Origin: Leptolyngbyaceae cyanobacterium RM1_1_2
Lineage (GTDB): Bacteria; Cyanobacteriota; Cyanobacteriia; Phormidesmidales; Phormidesmidaceae
Assembly (NCBI GenBank): GCA_012032345.1
Contig: JAAUQI010000040.1
Coordinates: forward strand, 1-44,015
DNA: 44,015 nt
Reading direction: 5' to 3'
Shown here one piece after another: positions 10,275 through 20,566 of the stretch. The notes below the pieces were generated by a model. The model did no database searches. It saw nothing but the letters and a program-made list of their open reading frames with translations, and was not told where the DNA came from. The position numbers and the translations under genes are program-made. Positions within the stretch are counted from its first letter, which is position 1, and every line of letters begins with the position of its first letter.

Positions 10275-11459
10275 GTGCCCTATCAAAAGTTAAAACTTTC
10301 TACTCCGACCCCGGTGCTCTCTTGGGCTAATCACGAGCTAGGGGCCAAAGAAACCCAGATGGCCAAGAATGTGGCCTCACTGCCGTTTGTGTTTAAGCAT
10401 GTGGCGCTGATGCCCGATGTGCATTTGGGCAAAGGGGCGTTGGTTGGCTCGGTGATTGCCACTCAAGATGCCGTTATCCCAGCGGCGGTCGGGGTAGATA
10501 TTGGCTGCGGCATGTGTGCGGTGCAAACAGGCTTCACTGCCAGCCAGCTTGATGACAAAAAGCTCAAGCGCATCCGTAAAGAGATCGAGGCCACTATTCC
10601 CACTGGTTTCAATGACAACAAAGAGGTGGAGAAACCTGTTTATAACTGGCAGGGCTGGCGCGACTTTAAAGACCTGCATGGGGGGGTACAGCATCTGGAA
10701 AATAAAGCCCTGCGGCAAATGGGATCCCTCGGTGGCGGCAATCACTTTATTGAGCTGTGCTTGGATACTCAAGCTCAGGTGTGGCTGATGCTGCATTCTG
10801 GGTCGCGCAATATTGGCAATATGCTGGCTCAAAACCATATCAGAACGGCCAAAGAGCTGGGTCGTCTGGCTCAAACCAAGCTGCCAGATCCGGAGCTGTC
10901 TTACTTTGTTGCTGGCACTGATGAGTTTAGGCGCTACTGGCACGACCTGCAGTGGGCACAGGAGTATGCCCGCTTTAATCGAGAAGTAATGATGAGTCGT
11001 TTTCAGCGGATTGTGGAGCAGCATCTTGCGGGTGGCAAACCCACCAAAACTGTGATGCGGGTCAACTGCCACCACAACTATGCCGAGCAGGAAAACCACT
11101 TTGAGCAGTCAGTCTATGTCACACGCAAGGGTGCAGTCCGGGCGCGATCGCAAGACTATGGCATTATCCCTGGCTCAATGGGAGCAAAATCCTACATTGT
11201 CAAAGGCAAGGGGCACAGCGATAGCTACTGCTCCTGCAGCCACGGGGCCGGACGGCTAATGTCGCGCACCAAGGCCAAAGACCGCTTCACCCTAGACGAT
11301 TTAATTGAGCAGACCCAGGGGGTCGAGTGTCGCAAAGACAAAGGCGTTATCGACGAAATCCCGGCAGCCTACAAGCCCATCGAAACCGTAATGGCCAATC
11401 AGTCAGACCTAGTAGAGATTGTCGCCACGCTAAAGCAGGTGGTCTGTGTGAAAGGCTAA
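10275..11459 (+). CDS. rtcB: RNA-splicing ligase RtcB
   Basis: GTP- and Mn-dependent ligase that joins RNA 2',3'-cyclic phosphate (or 3'-phosphate) to 5'-OH ends, acting in RNA repair or tRNA ligation. Metal and catalytic residues are present: Asp75 and Cys78 in VGVDIGCGM, Asn156/His157 in GGGNHF, His174 in LHSGSRN, the HH pair near 266-267, and the guanylated His323 in CSHGAGR. At 394 aa it belongs to the shorter bacterial RtcB class. The start is a GTG at 10275; no strong ribosome site precedes it. No archease or RtcA gene lies nearby, and the 268 bp upstream show no recognised gene. Confidence 0.93.
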   Translation: MPYQKLKLSTPTPVLSWANHELGAKETQMAKNVASLPFVFKHVALMPDVHLGKGALVGSVIATQDAVIPAAVGVDIGCGMCAVQTGFTASQLDDKKLKRIRKEIEATIPTGFNDNKEVEKPVYNWQGWRDFKDLHGGVQHLENKALRQMGSLGGGNHFIELCLDTQAQVWLMLHSGSRNIGNMLAQNHIRTAKELGRLAQTKLPDPELSYFVAGTDEFRRYWHDLQWAQEYARFNREVMMSRFQRIVEQHLAGGKPTKTVMRVNCHHNYAEQENHFEQSVYVTRKGAVRARSQDYGIIPGSMGAKSYIVKGKGHSDSYCSCSHGAGRLMSRTKAKDRFTLDDLIEQTQGVECRKDKGVIDEIPAAYKPIETVMANQSDLVEIVATLKQVVCVKG

Positions 11460-11553
11460 TTCAGTTTATACACACTTAGAACGAGTGATTGACGGCTGCG
11501 ATCTCTAGCACAATAGTAGACAAGTAGGGGACTTGCAGGGAGGCTCAATTGTT

Positions 11554-12393
11554 ATGGCACATCTGCTTGCGATCGCTGTCGGCCTTGGCAGCTTTGCATT
11601 CTATATGGTGGCTTTTTTCTACCCGGAAGTCCATCGCAAGTCTGACTTTATCTGGAGCGGCGTGGGCCTGTTCTATGGGCTGGTGCTGTGGTTCTGCGCC
11701 GGACGGATTACCGGGGCGCTGATGCTAGGGCAAATGTCTAGTACGGCGCTGGTGCTGGTGCTGGGCTGGCAGACTCTGAGTCTGCGGCGATCGCGTACTC
11801 CCGTAGCGCTACAGACCCCGGTTTCTAGCGGCGATCTACGGAGGCAAGCGCAGCAGGTCTGGCAGCAGTTGCAAAAAGGTTTTGGGGCAGGTTCTGGAAT
11901 AGACTCCCTGGTCAAAACAGCGCGCTCAGTCTTCAACCGCCTCCAAGAGACTCTCCAAAAAGGCATTACCGCCGCTACCCAGCCCGCCTCGAACTCCCAG
12001 CGCATTACCAAACCTCGCCCTGCCGACTACGAATATACCGAGGTAGAGCCGCGATCGCCGACTCCAGCCGCCGCCAATCCCTTTTTGCGTTCGGCCAAAT
12101 CGCCGCCACCCCCCGCTGCTGCGGCCCCGGCTACTCCTCCGGCTTCTATGGCCTCACCGCCCAAATCTCTTACCCGACTTCAGCGCCCAGCCAGCAAACT
12201 CACCATCCTCAAAACCTGGCTCAGCAAGATCCTCCAGCGCCAGCCCCGGATCAAACAGCCCATGATCGAGCTGCCGCCACGACCGCCTTCGATCGTGCGA
12301 TCGCCCAAACCTGCCGCCTCAAAACCTACCCCCTCTGCCCAAACGGTAAAGTCTCAGCCCGCAGACATCATAGATGCTGAAATTATCGAATAA
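11554..12393 (+). CDS. ycf66: Ycf66 family protein
   Basis: Membrane protein family conserved in cyanobacteria and some plastids, of unknown function. The N-terminus, MAHLLAIAVGLGSFAFY, and the following FYPEVHRKSDFIWSG and CAGRITGALMLGQ are the family hallmarks. There are two to three transmembrane segments in the first 75 residues, then a cytosolic or lumenal tail of about 200 residues rich in Pro, Ala and Lys with no fold visible. I chose the ATG at 11554 because it begins exactly at the conserved family N-terminus and has GGGAGG about 10 nt upstream. An in-frame TTG at 11533 would place that ribosome site inside the gene. It lies 94 bp after rtcB. Confidence 0.9.
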   Translation: MAHLLAIAVGLGSFAFYMVAFFYPEVHRKSDFIWSGVGLFYGLVLWFCAGRITGALMLGQMSSTALVLVLGWQTLSLRRSRTPVALQTPVSSGDLRRQAQQVWQQLQKGFGAGSGIDSLVKTARSVFNRLQETLQKGITAATQPASNSQRITKPRPADYEYTEVEPRSPTPAAANPFLRSAKSPPPPAAAAPATPPASMASPPKSLTRLQRPASKLTILKTWLSKILQRQPRIKQPMIELPPRPPSIVRSPKPAASKPTPSAQTVKSQPADIIDAEIIE

Positions 12394-12645
12394 GCATCCT
12401 CCCTCCTTGTCCTTTGTTCCGAGTCCTGAGCGTATCTAGTAACACTTCTCGTTCGAGCGACAGCCAAGAACTGAGTTTGCAGTTGAACACCCTTAATGAA
12501 CTGCAAGCTATATTAGAAGCTCTAGCTACATCCTGGAACTAAAAATAGTCCCGGAAAATCACTCAAATCAGGCTAGCCCCTTGAGAGCCTGTCAGCTTGT
12601 GCCTGATAATGGCTAACAAGACTTTAAGTAAATTAACGTGCCGTT

Positions 12646-15528
12646 GTGACAGAGCCTAAGAGCTACAAAGACACCATCCTGCTGCCGCAGACAAACTTCA
12701 ACATGCGGGCCAACGCTACTCAGCGCGAACCTGAAATTCAGCAGTTCTGGGAAGCGCACCAAATTTACCAGCAGCTCTCTGAGAATAATCCTGGCGAAGT
12801 TTTCGTTTTGCATGACGGGCCACCCTACGCCAACGGCAGTCTGCACATGGGCCATGCCCTCAACAAAACCCTCAAAGACATTATCAACAAGTATCAGCTC
12901 CTCCAAGGGCGCAAGGCCCGCTACGTACCCGGTTGGGACTGTCACGGCCTGCCGATTGAGCTAAAAGTCTTGCAGAACATGGACGCAGAGGCCCGTCAGC
13001 ACCTCACCCCCATCAAGCTGCGCAAAAAAGCCAAAGCCTTTGCCCTCAAAACTATCGAAGAACAGCGCCAGGGCTTTAAGCGCTACGGAGTCTGGGGCGA
13101 TTGGGATCATCCCTATATGACTCTTGACCCAGCTTATGAAGCGGCCCAAATTGACGTCTTTGGCAAAATGGCGCTAGAGGGCTACATCTACCGGGGACTC
13201 AAGCCTGTCCACTGGAGTCCGTCATCTCAGACGGCCCTAGCTGAGGCAGAGCTAGAGTATCCAGAGGGGCACACCTCCCGCAGCATCTATGCGGCTTTTT
13301 CAATGGAGAGTCTATCAGAGACCGCAAAAGCTGCTCTGACACCCTACCTGAGTGATCTAGGCGTCGCCATCTGGACAACTACGCCTTGGACGATTCCGGC
13401 AAACATGGCGGTGGCGGTAAATCCAGAGCTGGTGTACGCCGTCGTTGAAGTCACAACGGCAAAACCCTATCGCTATCTGATCATTGCTCAAGATCTCGTT
13501 GAGCGCATGGCTGGGGTACTGGGTACTGAGCTAACCGTGAAGCAGACGCTCACAGGTGCAGCCCTAGCCGAGTCTACCTATCGCCATCCTCTTTTTGAGC
13601 GTGAAAGCCCAATTTTGATCGGCGGCGACTATGTGACCACAGAGTCAGGCACAGGGCTAGTACACACGGCTCCCGGCCACGGCGATGAAGACTTCAAGGT
13701 GGGCAAACGCTATGGTTTGCCGATTTTGTGTCCGGTAGATGAGCGCGGCATCTTGACATCGGAGGCTGGGCCTTTTGCGGGGCTAGACGTGCTCAAAGAC
13801 GCTAATGAGGCCATTATTGACTCGCTTCAAGCCACTGGGTCGCTGCTGAAGGAAGAACCCTATGTCCATAAATATCCCTATGACTGGCGGACGAAAAAAC
13901 CAACAATTTTTCGCGCTACCGAGCAGTGGTTTGCCTCAGTAGAGGGCTTTCGAGATCAGGCGCTGCAGGCGATCGCGGGGGTGCAGTGGGTGCCTGCCCA
14001 AGGCGAAAACCGGATTACGGCAATGGTCAGCGATCGCTCAGACTGGTGTATCTCGCGGCAGCGAAGCTGGGGAATGCCGATTCCGGTATTTTATGATGAA
14101 GCCACCGGAGAGCCGCTGCTCAACCCGGAAACTTTAGCCCATGTCAAAGCCATCATTGCCGAGAAAGGCTCAGATGCCTGGTGGGAACTTACTACGGAAG
14201 AACTACTGCCTGAGTCTTACAGAGACAACGGCCACACCTACCGCAAGGGCATGGACACGATGGATGTGTGGTTTGACTCTGGCTCTTCCTGGGCGGCTGT
14301 AGCTGACAGTCGGCCTGAACTCAAATATCCGGTTGACATTTACCTGGAAGGATCTGACCAGCACCGGGGCTGGTTTCAGTCGAGCTTGCTAACGAGCGTT
14401 GCCAGTCACGGCATTGCTCCCTACAAAACCGTGCTAACCCACGGCTACGTGCTAGACGAGCAGGGTCGCAAGATGAGCAAGTCGATTGGCAACACGGTTG
14501 ACCCGACCGTAATTATCGAAGGCGGCAAAAATCAGAAAAAAGATCCCGCCTACGGAGCAGACGTGCTGCGGCTTTGGGTGTCGGCGGTAGACTACTCCTC
14601 AGATATGTCAATCGGCCCCACCGTGCTGCAACAGACCGCCGATATCTACCGCAAGATTCGCAACACCGCCCGATTTTTGCTGGGTAATCTCTATGACTTT
14701 GACCCGGCCAAGCACGGGGTGCCCTACGCGCAGCTACCCGAACTCGATCGCTATGCCCTGCACCTGATGGATGAGGTGTTTGGCAAAGTCTCTGAGGCGT
14801 TTGAAACCTACCAGTTTTACCAGTTCTTTCAGGCGGTGCAAAACTTTTGCGTTGTTGATTTGTCTAACTTCTATTTAGATATTGCCAAAGATCGGCTATA
14901 CATTAGCGCTGCCGACTCACACCGCCGCCGCAGCTGTCAAACCGTGCTGGCGATCGCCCTTGAAAACCTAGCCAAAGCGATCGCCCCTGTGCTTTGCCAC
15001 ATGGCTGAAGACATCTGGCAAAATATCCCTTACGAAACCGGGTATGAATCTGTATTTAAGTCTGGCTGGGTGCAGCGAGAGGCTCAGTGGCAAGCGCCCG
15101 CACTAGCAGCCAAATGGCAAGAGCTGCGGCTTGTGCGTCAGGAGGTTAACAAAGTGCTGGAGCAGGCCCGCACCGCCAAAGCCATTGGCTCTTCTCTAGA
15201 TGCTAAAGCGGTGCTCTACGTTACAGATGCTACCCTGCGATCGCAACTGGCACAGATGAACCTAGAGGACGCGGTGGCCCCGAATCAGGCCCACGTTGAC
15301 GAGCTGCGCTATCTCTTTTTAGTTTCACAGGTGGAGCTATTAGAGAACAGCGATCGCCTGCAAGGACTCAAGTTTAGCAGCGAGTCTGATCTGCTAGGCG
15401 TAGGCATTGTAGACGCCGATGGCGAAAAGTGCGATCGCTGTTGGAACTACTCGACTCATGTAGGTGAGTCGGCTGAGCATCCTACCCTGTGCGAGCGCTG
15501 TGTGCCAGCGATCGCGGGTGACTTTTAG
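12646..15528 (+). CDS. ileS: Isoleucine-tRNA ligase
   Basis: Class I aminoacyl-tRNA synthetase that charges tRNA-Ile. The HIGH motif is HMGH at 67-70 (within PPYANGSLHMGHAL), the KMSKS motif is at 609-613, and the CP1 editing region follows the HIGH segment (TTPWTIPANMAVA, then GTGLVHTAPGHGDEDF). The C-terminus carries a zinc-binding motif, CDRCWNY .. CERC. At 960 aa it is a normal bacterial-type IleRS. The GTG at 12646 is the chosen start because it directly precedes the conserved TEPKSYKDTILLP opening. The 250-bp leader upstream shows no recognised RNA element. Confidence 0.96.
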   Translation: MTEPKSYKDTILLPQTNFNMRANATQREPEIQQFWEAHQIYQQLSENNPGEVFVLHDGPPYANGSLHMGHALNKTLKDIINKYQLLQGRKARYVPGWDCHGLPIELKVLQNMDAEARQHLTPIKLRKKAKAFALKTIEEQRQGFKRYGVWGDWDHPYMTLDPAYEAAQIDVFGKMALEGYIYRGLKPVHWSPSSQTALAEAELEYPEGHTSRSIYAAFSMESLSETAKAALTPYLSDLGVAIWTTTPWTIPANMAVAVNPELVYAVVEVTTAKPYRYLIIAQDLVERMAGVLGTELTVKQTLTGAALAESTYRHPLFERESPILIGGDYVTTESGTGLVHTAPGHGDEDFKVGKRYGLPILCPVDERGILTSEAGPFAGLDVLKDANEAIIDSLQATGSLLKEEPYVHKYPYDWRTKKPTIFRATEQWFASVEGFRDQALQAIAGVQWVPAQGENRITAMVSDRSDWCISRQRSWGMPIPVFYDEATGEPLLNPETLAHVKAIIAEKGSDAWWELTTEELLPESYRDNGHTYRKGMDTMDVWFDSGSSWAAVADSRPELKYPVDIYLEGSDQHRGWFQSSLLTSVASHGIAPYKTVLTHGYVLDEQGRKMSKSIGNTVDPTVIIEGGKNQKKDPAYGADVLRLWVSAVDYSSDMSIGPTVLQQTADIYRKIRNTARFLLGNLYDFDPAKHGVPYAQLPELDRYALHLMDEVFGKVSEAFETYQFYQFFQAVQNFCVVDLSNFYLDIAKDRLYISAADSHRRRSCQTVLAIALENLAKAIAPVLCHMAEDIWQNIPYETGYESVFKSGWVQREAQWQAPALAAKWQELRLVRQEVNKVLEQARTAKAIGSSLDAKAVLYVTDATLRSQLAQMNLEDAVAPNQAHVDELRYLFLVSQVELLENSDRLQGLKFSSESDLLGVGIVDADGEKCDRCWNYSTHVGESAEHPTLCERCVPAIAGDF

Positions 15529-15549
15529 GAAGTACAGGCTGAGTCGCCT

Positions 15550-15588
15550 GAGCCTCAGGTCTATGAAGCAATGGCGGCGCTGAGGCTC
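15550..15588 (+). terminator. 3' hairpin after ileS
   Basis: Perfect 9-bp inverted repeat, GAGCCTCAG (15550-15558) with CTGAGGCTC (15580-15588), 21-nt loop, starting 22 bases after the ileS stop. An AAAA run rather than a T-run follows, so it may stabilise the 3' end rather than terminate alone. Confidence 0.45.
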
Positions 15589-15775
15589 AAAACCAGCGGT
15601 CATTCTTGAAGCTTTGGCAATTTCTGGTAACAAGTCTTGTAGCCGCTTGTAGCAGATGAAAGAATGAGCATGACGCCTACTGCAAAGATCTGGGACTTCA
15701 TTGGGACTTTGATCTGAGACTTTAATCTGGCGCTCAAAACTTGCTTAGCTCCGACCGCTGTCAGGATAGGTTTTT

Positions 15776-16906
15776 ATGAGCAGTCCCCGCGTTGCCTGGT
15801 TACTCACCTCAGCTTTTTATTACTGGCATCCGATGCTGAGTCAGCTAGCCCAGCGCCTGCCTGATACCAAAGCATTTGTGGCCAACTGGCGAGGCTATGC
15901 TTCCGGCCTAGAAGACAGCTTTGCTGTTGATATTGTCGGCGATCGCAAAATTATTCCCCTGCTCAAATCTAAAACCAGCTACGGCTCTAACTTCACATTT
16001 TTACCGCTCAACATTGTCAATCGCCTGCTGCAGTTTAAGCCCCAGGTGATTTTTTCCAACTCCTTTGGCATGTGGACGCTGCTGGCGCTGCTCTCTAAGC
16101 CAATGGGCCACTGGAAGGTGATCATTGCTTACGAGGGCAGTTCTCCCGGTGTAGACTACCGCAACTCGCCAGTGCGTCTACGGCTGAGACGGCTGATGGT
16201 GAAATGGGCAGATGCCTGCATTACCAACAGTCAGGCGGGGCGCGACTATTTGGTTAAGCTGCTGAAAGCCCCAGAAGACGAGGTGTTTGTGCAGCCCTAT
16301 GAAGTTCCGGCGGCAGATGCCCTGGCTGAATCAGAAACAGCGATCGCGGCTCCGGCCAAACGCCCCTGTTTTATCTTTGTGGGCAGCGTCAAACCTCGCA
16401 AAGGCGTTCATCTTTTACTCCAGGCCTGTGTCAGGCTAGTCGAGCAGGGTTATCAAGACTACAGCGTCTGGATTGTGGGTGACGGCGAGCAGTGCGATCA
16501 GCTACAAACTTTTTGCATAGAGCAGGGGCTGACTGAACAGGTACAGTGGCTGGGACGGGTTGAATACGACCAGCTCGGGGGCTACTTTGCTCAGGCAGAT
16601 GTGTTTGTCTTGCCGACGCTAGAAGATACTTGGGGCATGGTAGTTTTGGAGGCGATGGTGCTGGGCAAACCGATTCTCTGCTCAACGCTGGCGGGGGCGT
16701 CTGAGCTAATTCAAGACGGTGAAAACGGCTATCGGTTTGACCCGCGTGATGCGGAAGTGTTCGCGGCCCGGATGCAGCAGTTTATCGCTAACCCCGCTCT
16801 GGTAAATGAGATGGGTAAAGCATCAACCGCCGTCATGTCGCGCTACACCCCGGCAGCGGCGGCTGACTTTTTAGTAGACGTAGCTGCTTTTGCCATCGCG
16901 CCCTAG
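15776..16906 (+). CDS. Glycosyltransferase family 4-type protein (first of three)
   Basis: A 376-aa GT-B fold glycosyltransferase, probably cytoplasmic and membrane-associated, moving a sugar from a nucleotide-sugar donor to a lipid-linked glycan. The C-terminal donor-binding half has the family pattern FVGSVKPRKGVHLLLQA, WIVGDGEQ and FVLPTLEDTWGMVVLEAM, with the acidic pair E-x7-E region intact. The N-terminal acceptor half is less conserved. The ATG at 15776 is preceded by AGGATAGG. It is followed 10 bp later by a second and then a third glycosyltransferase, so this looks like one operon for an exopolysaccharide, capsule or glycolipid. The sugar specificity cannot be read from the sequence. 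Confidence 0.88.
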   Translation: MSSPRVAWLLTSAFYYWHPMLSQLAQRLPDTKAFVANWRGYASGLEDSFAVDIVGDRKIIPLLKSKTSYGSNFTFLPLNIVNRLLQFKPQVIFSNSFGMWTLLALLSKPMGHWKVIIAYEGSSPGVDYRNSPVRLRLRRLMVKWADACITNSQAGRDYLVKLLKAPEDEVFVQPYEVPAADALAESETAIAAPAKRPCFIFVGSVKPRKGVHLLLQACVRLVEQGYQDYSVWIVGDGEQCDQLQTFCIEQGLTEQVQWLGRVEYDQLGGYFAQADVFVLPTLEDTWGMVVLEAMVLGKPILCSTLAGASELIQDGENGYRFDPRDAEVFAARMQQFIANPALVNEMGKASTAVMSRYTPAAAADFLVDVAAFAIAP

Positions 16907-16916
16907 GAGAACGCCT

Positions 16917-18196
16917 GTGACTGAACTCAAACTTTTGATTTCTGCCTATGCCTGCCGTCCTCACGAAGGCTCAGAACCCAACATTGGCTGGAGTTTAGTT
17001 CAGGAGTTGGCCAAAACCCATCAGATTTGGGTGCTGACACGGGCCAATAATCAGCCTGCGATCGCCGCTGAGCTAGCCGCGCACCCGATTGATAATTTAC
17101 AGGTACTTTACTGCGACCTGCCCCAGCAGCTACAAAAACTCAACCAGGGCCAAAAGCTGGTGCATCTGCACTATTACCTCTGGCAAATCGTCGCCTACCG
17201 CCTCGCCTGCCGCCTGCATCCAGAAATTAGCTTTGATTTAGCTCACCATGTCACCTATGTGCGCTACTGGAGTCCTAGCTTTTTGAGTTTGCTGCCGATA
17301 CCGTTCGTCTGGGGGCCGGTCGGCGGCGGTGAGGCCACCCCTAGCGGCTTTTGGTCAGAGCTGAGCGGGCGAGAACGGGTTTATGAACTGCTGCGGGTTG
17401 GCATTCACCGCCTCAGCGAACTAGATCCTTTTTGGGGATTACGGCCCGTCGCAGCGCCATTGCCTACGCCACCACCGCAGATACGGCCCGGTGCCTGCGG
17501 CGTCTGGGCGCAAAACGGGTAGAGGTGCTTTCTCAACTGGGGCTATCCCACTCAGACTTGTTGCCGCTGGCAAAGCTGCCTGATCCAGACCAGCCGCGCT
17601 TTGTTAGCATCGGGCGGCTGCTGCACTGGAAAGGCTTTGATCTGGGGCTGCAGGCGTTTGCCCAGTCTGATTTGCCGCCAGAGGTGACCTACTGGATTGT
17701 GGGTGATGGGCCAGAGCGCGATCGCTTGGCTGAGCTAGCGCAATCTTTGGGCATTGGCGATCGCGTTCAGTTTTGGGGCAAGCTCTCTCGCCATGAAACC
17801 TTGCAGAAGCTAGCCGACTGCTCGGTGCTGGTACACCCCAGCCTGCATGATTCTGGGGCGCTGGTCTGTGCTGAGGCAATGGCCGCAGGCCGCCCGGTGA
17901 TCTGTCTTGACCAAGGTGGCCCCGCGTTGCAGGTGACGGCTGACACCGGCTTTAAGGTGGCAGCCCAAAACCCGGCTCAGGCGGTGCAGGCAATGGCTGC
18001 CGCTATGACAGCTCTGGCTCAAGACCCCACCCGGTGGCAGCAGATGAGTCGGGCCAGCCGCCTGCGAGTCCAGAGCGTCTTTAGCTGGGCCAGCAAAGGG
18101 CAGCAGTTTGATCGGCTCTATCGCCAAATTCTGAATCGGCCTGCTACCGACCCTGACCTCGGCCAGTCTGAGCTGCAGGAGCTAAGCCAGAATTAA
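16917..18196 (+). pseudogene. Glycosyltransferase family 4-type protein, single-base frameshift (second of three)
   Basis: The N-terminal half starts at GTG 16917 (TELKLLISAYACRPHEGSE, with AGGAG about 8 nt upstream) and contains VWGPVGGGE. It leaves frame after ..ELDPF. The C-terminal half is open from the next frame and reads LGITARRSAIAYATTADT, then FVSIGRLLHWKGFDLG, WIVGDGPERD and the donor-site region HPSLHDSGALVCAEAMAAG. Adding one T to the five-T run at 17429-17433 joins the two into a 426-427-residue protein of normal family length. Everything else is intact, so this is probably an assembly indel. The neighbours are glycosyltransferases on both sides (10 and 20 bp spacing), so it belongs to the same operon. 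Confidence 0.85.
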
Positions 18197-18216
18197 CTTA
18201 TTCATGAGGTAACCGC

Positions 18217-19358
18217 GTGAGAAATGTTCTGATGTTTAGCAGCCTGCTGCTGCCTCCTTCTCAAACTTTTGTGCGCGCTCAGGCTGAGAGTCTAGAAGCC
18301 TTTACTGCTTATTACGCCGGATCGCGTCGGGTCGAGGGCTTAGATCTGCCTGAGGAAAGAAGCTTTGTGATTAATCAGGGCGGTCAGTCGGGCCGAATGC
18401 GAGAGCTAATGTTTAAGCTCACGGGGCTGGATTCGGCTTTTTATCAGCAGATACATCAGGTGAATCCGGTGCTGGTACATGCTCAGTTTGGCCTCAGCGG
18501 TGTGCTGCTAATGCCCCTGATGCGATCGCTCAAAGTGCCCTGATTGTCCACTATCGGGGCGCAGATGCCACTGTAGATGCTAAGCAGGCCCGCTTCAACT
18601 CGCTCAACCACTGGCTCTACTATCAGCGCCGCGATCGCCTCAAGCACAGCGCTCAGCTCTTCCTTACAGTTTCTAAGTTCATTCGAGACCAGCTGCTAGA
18701 GCAGGGCTTTCCAGCGGAGCGGGTGCAAGCACACTATCATGGCGTCGATATTTCGCAGTTCAACCCGGATATGGCTATGCCCCGCGAGGAAGTGGTGTTA
18801 TTTGTGGGCCGACTAGCGGCAAAAAAGGGCTGTGACGATCTGATTCGGGCGATGGCCAAAGTGCAGGCAACTCACCCGGAGGCAGAACTGGTTTTGATTG
18901 GCGATGGGCCGCTGCGGACTGAGCTAGAAAGTCTGGCCCATCAGCAGCTGAAGCGCTATCGCTTTTTGGGGGTACAGCCCCAGCCTGTCGTGCGAGAGTG
19001 GATGAACCGGGCGCGGGTTTTAGCGGCTCCCAGCGTCACCACGCCGGAGGGAGACTCAGAGGGCTTGCCCAATGTGGTGCTAGAGGCGCAGGCGATGCAG
19101 CTGCCTGTGGCTAGCACCTACCACGCTGGCATTCCAGAAGCGGTGATTCATGGCGAGACGGGCTTTTTGGTCAAGGAGCATGACGTGGAGGGGCTGGCTG
19201 GCTATCTGCTAAAGCTGCTGCAGGAAGACGAGCTGTGGCAGCACTTTAGCCAGCACGGGCGATCGCACATGGAAAATAACTTCAATCGCTACCGCCAAAC
19301 CCGCGCCCTAGAGCGAATTTATGAGGCAGTGCTGGAGCAGAAGGCTGCTCTGGTATAG
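18217..19358 (+). pseudogene. Glycosyltransferase family 4-type protein, single-base frameshift (third of three)
   Basis: The first piece (GTG at 18217, stop TGA at 18541-18543, 108 aa) has the short N-terminal half of a colanic-acid-type glycosyltransferase (LPPSQTFVRAQAESL, VHAQFGLSGVL). The second frame, open from 18540, reads LIVHYRGADATV and continues through FVGRLAAKKGCDDLIRAM, LIGDGPLRTELE and the donor motif PEGDSEGLPNVVLEAQAM to 19358. Adding a C to the CCC at 18538-18540 gives one protein of about 380 aa, the usual size. The break sits between two strongly conserved segments, with no other damage. It is the last gene of the three-gene glycosyltransferase unit. Confidence 0.85.
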
Positions 19359-19473
19359 TCAGCTTATAGGCTTAATGAACGGCAAGCCAGATCTGGGTCA
19401 ACGGAAACTTGGCGATCGCGGCTTCTGGCTGCACCAAAAGGGCGAGTGGTCGTTCACTATATTCTTACAGAGT

Positions 19474-19941
19474 CTAAACCGGAGAATTAATCAGACCAGG
19501 ATGATCCTGAGGGCGCGGCCCCGAGGTGGGCCAGTCAAAACGGCGGTCTTCGGCCTGAATTGGGCGATCGTTGATGCTGGCTTCGCGTCGCCGCATCAGG
19601 CCGCTTGCGTCAAACTCCCAGTTTTCGTTGCCATAGGCGCGGTACCACTGGCTGGCATCGTCACGCCACTCGTACTGAAACCGCACGGCAATGCGGTTTT
19701 CGCCAAAGGCCCACATTTCTTTGACCAAGCGATAGTCTAGCTCTTTGTCCCACTTGCGGCGCAAAAAGCTGCGAATAGCGTCTCGGCCCTGGAAAATTTC
19801 GGCTCGGTTGCGCCAGTGGCTGTCCTCGGTATAGGCCAGAGCCACTCTATCAGGATCGCGGCTATTCCAGGCGTCTTCAGCCATGCGCACTTTGGCGATC
19901 GCGCTAGCTGCATCAAAGGGCGGCACTAACTTTTGAGCCAT
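19474..19941 (-). CDS. NTF2-like protein, DUF1348 family
   Basis: A 155-aa protein of the SnoaL/NTF2-like cone fold. Conserved pieces are [32 protein letters not shown] and [21 protein letters not shown], which are typical of DUF1348. The fold forms a pocket used by many small enzymes and binding proteins, and the biochemical role of this family is not established. It lies 54 bp after cynS on the same strand and looks like the last gene of the cyanate operon. A role in handling a reactive nitrogen compound is possible but is only inference from position. Confidence 0.82.
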   Translation of the reverse strand: MAQKLVPPFDAASAIAKVRMAEDAWNSRDPDRVALAYTEDSHWRNRAEIFQGRDAIRSFLRRKWDKELDYRLVKEMWAFGENRIAVRFQYEWRDDASQWYRAYGNENWEFDASGLMRRREASINDRPIQAEDRRFDWPTSGPRPQDHPGLINSPV

Positions 19942-19995
19942 CAGAGTTAACTAATCTACAGGGGTTGATAGCGACGGCAAAATAACGGTAAAGAT

Positions 19996-20439
19996 TTACC
20001 ACTTCTTGTAGGGTAAAAACTTGCCGCACATAATGATTTTGACGCGATCGCCTTTGGGGTCTTCTTCTTTCTCAACATCAATGCTGAAGTCGATCGCGCT
20101 CATAATGCCATCGCCAAACTTTTCATGCACCACGGTTTTAATCGGCATACCATAGACTTGCATAATTTCGTAAAAGCGATAAATTAGCGGATCAGTCGGA
20201 ATCACAGGCTCCAGAGAACCTTTTAGCGGACATTCTGTCAGCGGCTCAATTAAAGACGAGTCGGCCCCAATTGCTTCCACAATTTTGGTTGCCTCTTCCA
20301 ACGAAGCGCTGGCCTGACGGTAGATTACCGAGGCAATCCACACCTCGTCACAGCCAACTTTAGTCTCTAAATCAGCAAAGCTCAGCCCTGCCGCTTTCTT
20401 GGCTGCCAGCAGTTTTTTAGTAATTTCTGGAATTGCCAT
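19996..20439 (-). CDS. cynS: Cyanate hydratase (cyanase)
   Basis: Converts cyanate plus bicarbonate to ammonia and CO2, so cyanate becomes a nitrogen source and is detoxified. At 147 aa it has an N-terminal helix-turn-helix-like helical domain (1-75) and the C-terminal catalytic domain. The catalytic residues line up with E. coli Arg96, Glu99 and Ser122 at Arg88, Glu91 and Ser114, with the same spacing ([12 protein letters not shown] and [10 protein letters not shown]). It is downstream of a three-gene ABC uptake system, as in the cynABDS layout known from cyanobacteria, so cyanate import and breakdown are coupled. Cyanobacterial cyn genes are usually under NtcA nitrogen control. Confidence 0.96.
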   Translation of the reverse strand: MAIPEITKKLLAAKKAAGLSFADLETKVGCDEVWIASVIYRQASASLEEATKIVEAIGADSSLIEPLTECPLKGSLEPVIPTDPLIYRFYEIMQVYGMPIKTVVHEKFGDGIMSAIDFSIDVEKEEDPKGDRVKIIMCGKFLPYKKW

Positions 20440-20566
20440 CTTTGAGTCCTCTAAACTATGTCAGATTGAATTTTGCAAAAGTCAGGTTTAGCAGGCCAGA
20501 TGAAACAGGGTTAAACCTGCCCTGCTCTGAGGTGGGCTGGGCTAGCGCTTCACCCCACAGGCGCTC

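Noticed and set aside
10377-11099. Long minus-strand open frame opposite rtcB
   Set aside because: It is a shadow of the strongly conserved rtcB frame and its protein matches nothing recognisable.
19321-19740. Plus-strand frame of about 139 codons
   Set aside because: It overlaps the end of the glycosyltransferase and the antisense of the DUF1348 gene, with no recognisable protein pattern.
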